This document shows, in pieces, positions 58,181 through 58,301 of a stretch of DNA of 58,301 nucleotides; position 1 is the stretch's first letter, and every line of letters starts with the position of its first letter. The stretch is taken from positions 1-58,301 of the forward strand of contig CAJUAT010000011.1 of assembly GCA_910584525.1 (NCBI GenBank), in the 5' to 3' direction. The notes beneath the pieces are model-generated. The model saw only the letters and a list, made by a program, of their open reading frames with translations, did no database searches and was not told the DNA's origin. The position numbers and the translations under genes are program-made. This DNA is from an uncultured Muribaculaceae bacterium. GTDB lineage: Bacteria > Bacteroidota > Bacteroidia > Bacteroidales > Muribaculaceae.

Positions 58181-58253
58181 GATTCGCTAGCTCAGCTGGT
58201 AGAGCACAACACTTTTAATGTTGGGGTCCTGGGTTCGAGCCCCAGGCGGATCA
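58181..58253 (+). tRNA. tRNA-Lys (anticodon TTT)
   Basis: A canonical 73-nt cloverleaf: acceptor GATTCGC/GCGGATC, D-arm GCTC/GAGC, anticodon stem CAACA/TGTTG with loop CTTTTAA, T-arm CTGGG-TTCGAGC-CCCAG, discriminator A, no encoded CCA. Confidence 0.95.
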
Positions 58254-58258
58254 CAGAA

Positions 58259-58284
58259 GGGTCACAATTATGTGGCCCTTTTTT
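58259..58284 (+). terminator. Terminator of tRNA-Lys
   Basis: GGGTCACA-atta-TGTGGCCC (one wobble) is followed by TTTTTT. Confidence 0.85.
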
Positions 58285-58301
58285 CATGCCTGTAAGTGAC
58301 T

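Overview
The window comes from a Bacteroidales genome, most likely a Muribaculaceae-like gut bacterium. Evidence is the recurrent -7 element TAnnTTTG (often with TTTG about 20 nt upstream), a SusC/SusD pair, C10 and M6 secreted proteases that share a C-terminal tag, a DUF6452/DUF6048-like gene pair, and fairly high GC for the order. The family-level placement is inference.

Bases 1 to about 26,955 are the integrase-side part of a prophage inserted at the 3' end of a tRNA-Ser(GGA) gene. The left end of the phage lies outside the window, because the terminase gene is cut at base 1. Left to right there is the terminase large subunit; a stretch of small-ORF cassettes, structured RNAs and an accessory S41 protease; a 371-aa structural candidate; a portal-like protein; a DUF6712-like protein; small neck/tail-assembly candidates; an adhesin-like protein; a lysis module (holin-like, amidase, u-spanin-like); a 1.85-kb GC-rich non-coding stretch that ends in four long hairpins; the tape measure protein; a tail protein; and a convergent tyrosine integrase. 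No obvious major capsid protein is visible.

Several low-GC accessory genes (morons) interrupt the structural genes: a 38-aa glycine-zipper peptide plus a secreted S41 protease, a 57-aa two-helix membrane peptide, two multi-pass membrane proteins and two Sec-exported proteins. Several have their own promoter or terminator. The most unusual feature is a set of four cassettes at about 1.3-1.8, 4.4-4.8, 5.4-6.0 and 10.0-10.4 kb. Each has a related structured leader, a small stable hairpin 23-29 nt before the ATG, one 65-122-aa ORF of unknown function and a terminator. A separate structured RNA gene with promoter and terminator lies at about 1848-2068.

Bases 27,066 to the end are chromosomal. A rightward operon (27.2-31.6 kb) carries a lipoprotein, a polyprenyl synthase, a TatD hydrolase and a CPA2 antiporter. 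Leftward genes follow: gmd, a lipoprotein, a KefB/C-like antiporter and an AI-2E-family exporter. Next come rightward dacB, a small conserved gene, rsmI and two lipoproteins (one SPOR-like). A SusC/SusD locus with a C10 protease and a tagged secreted protein occupies 41.3-50.8 kb. A lipoprotein and a choloylglycine-hydrolase-family enzyme follow. A leftward five-gene run (bioB, GT2, DUF6452-like, DUF6048-like, M6 protease) fills 52.9-58.0 kb, and tRNA-Lys(TTT) closes the window.
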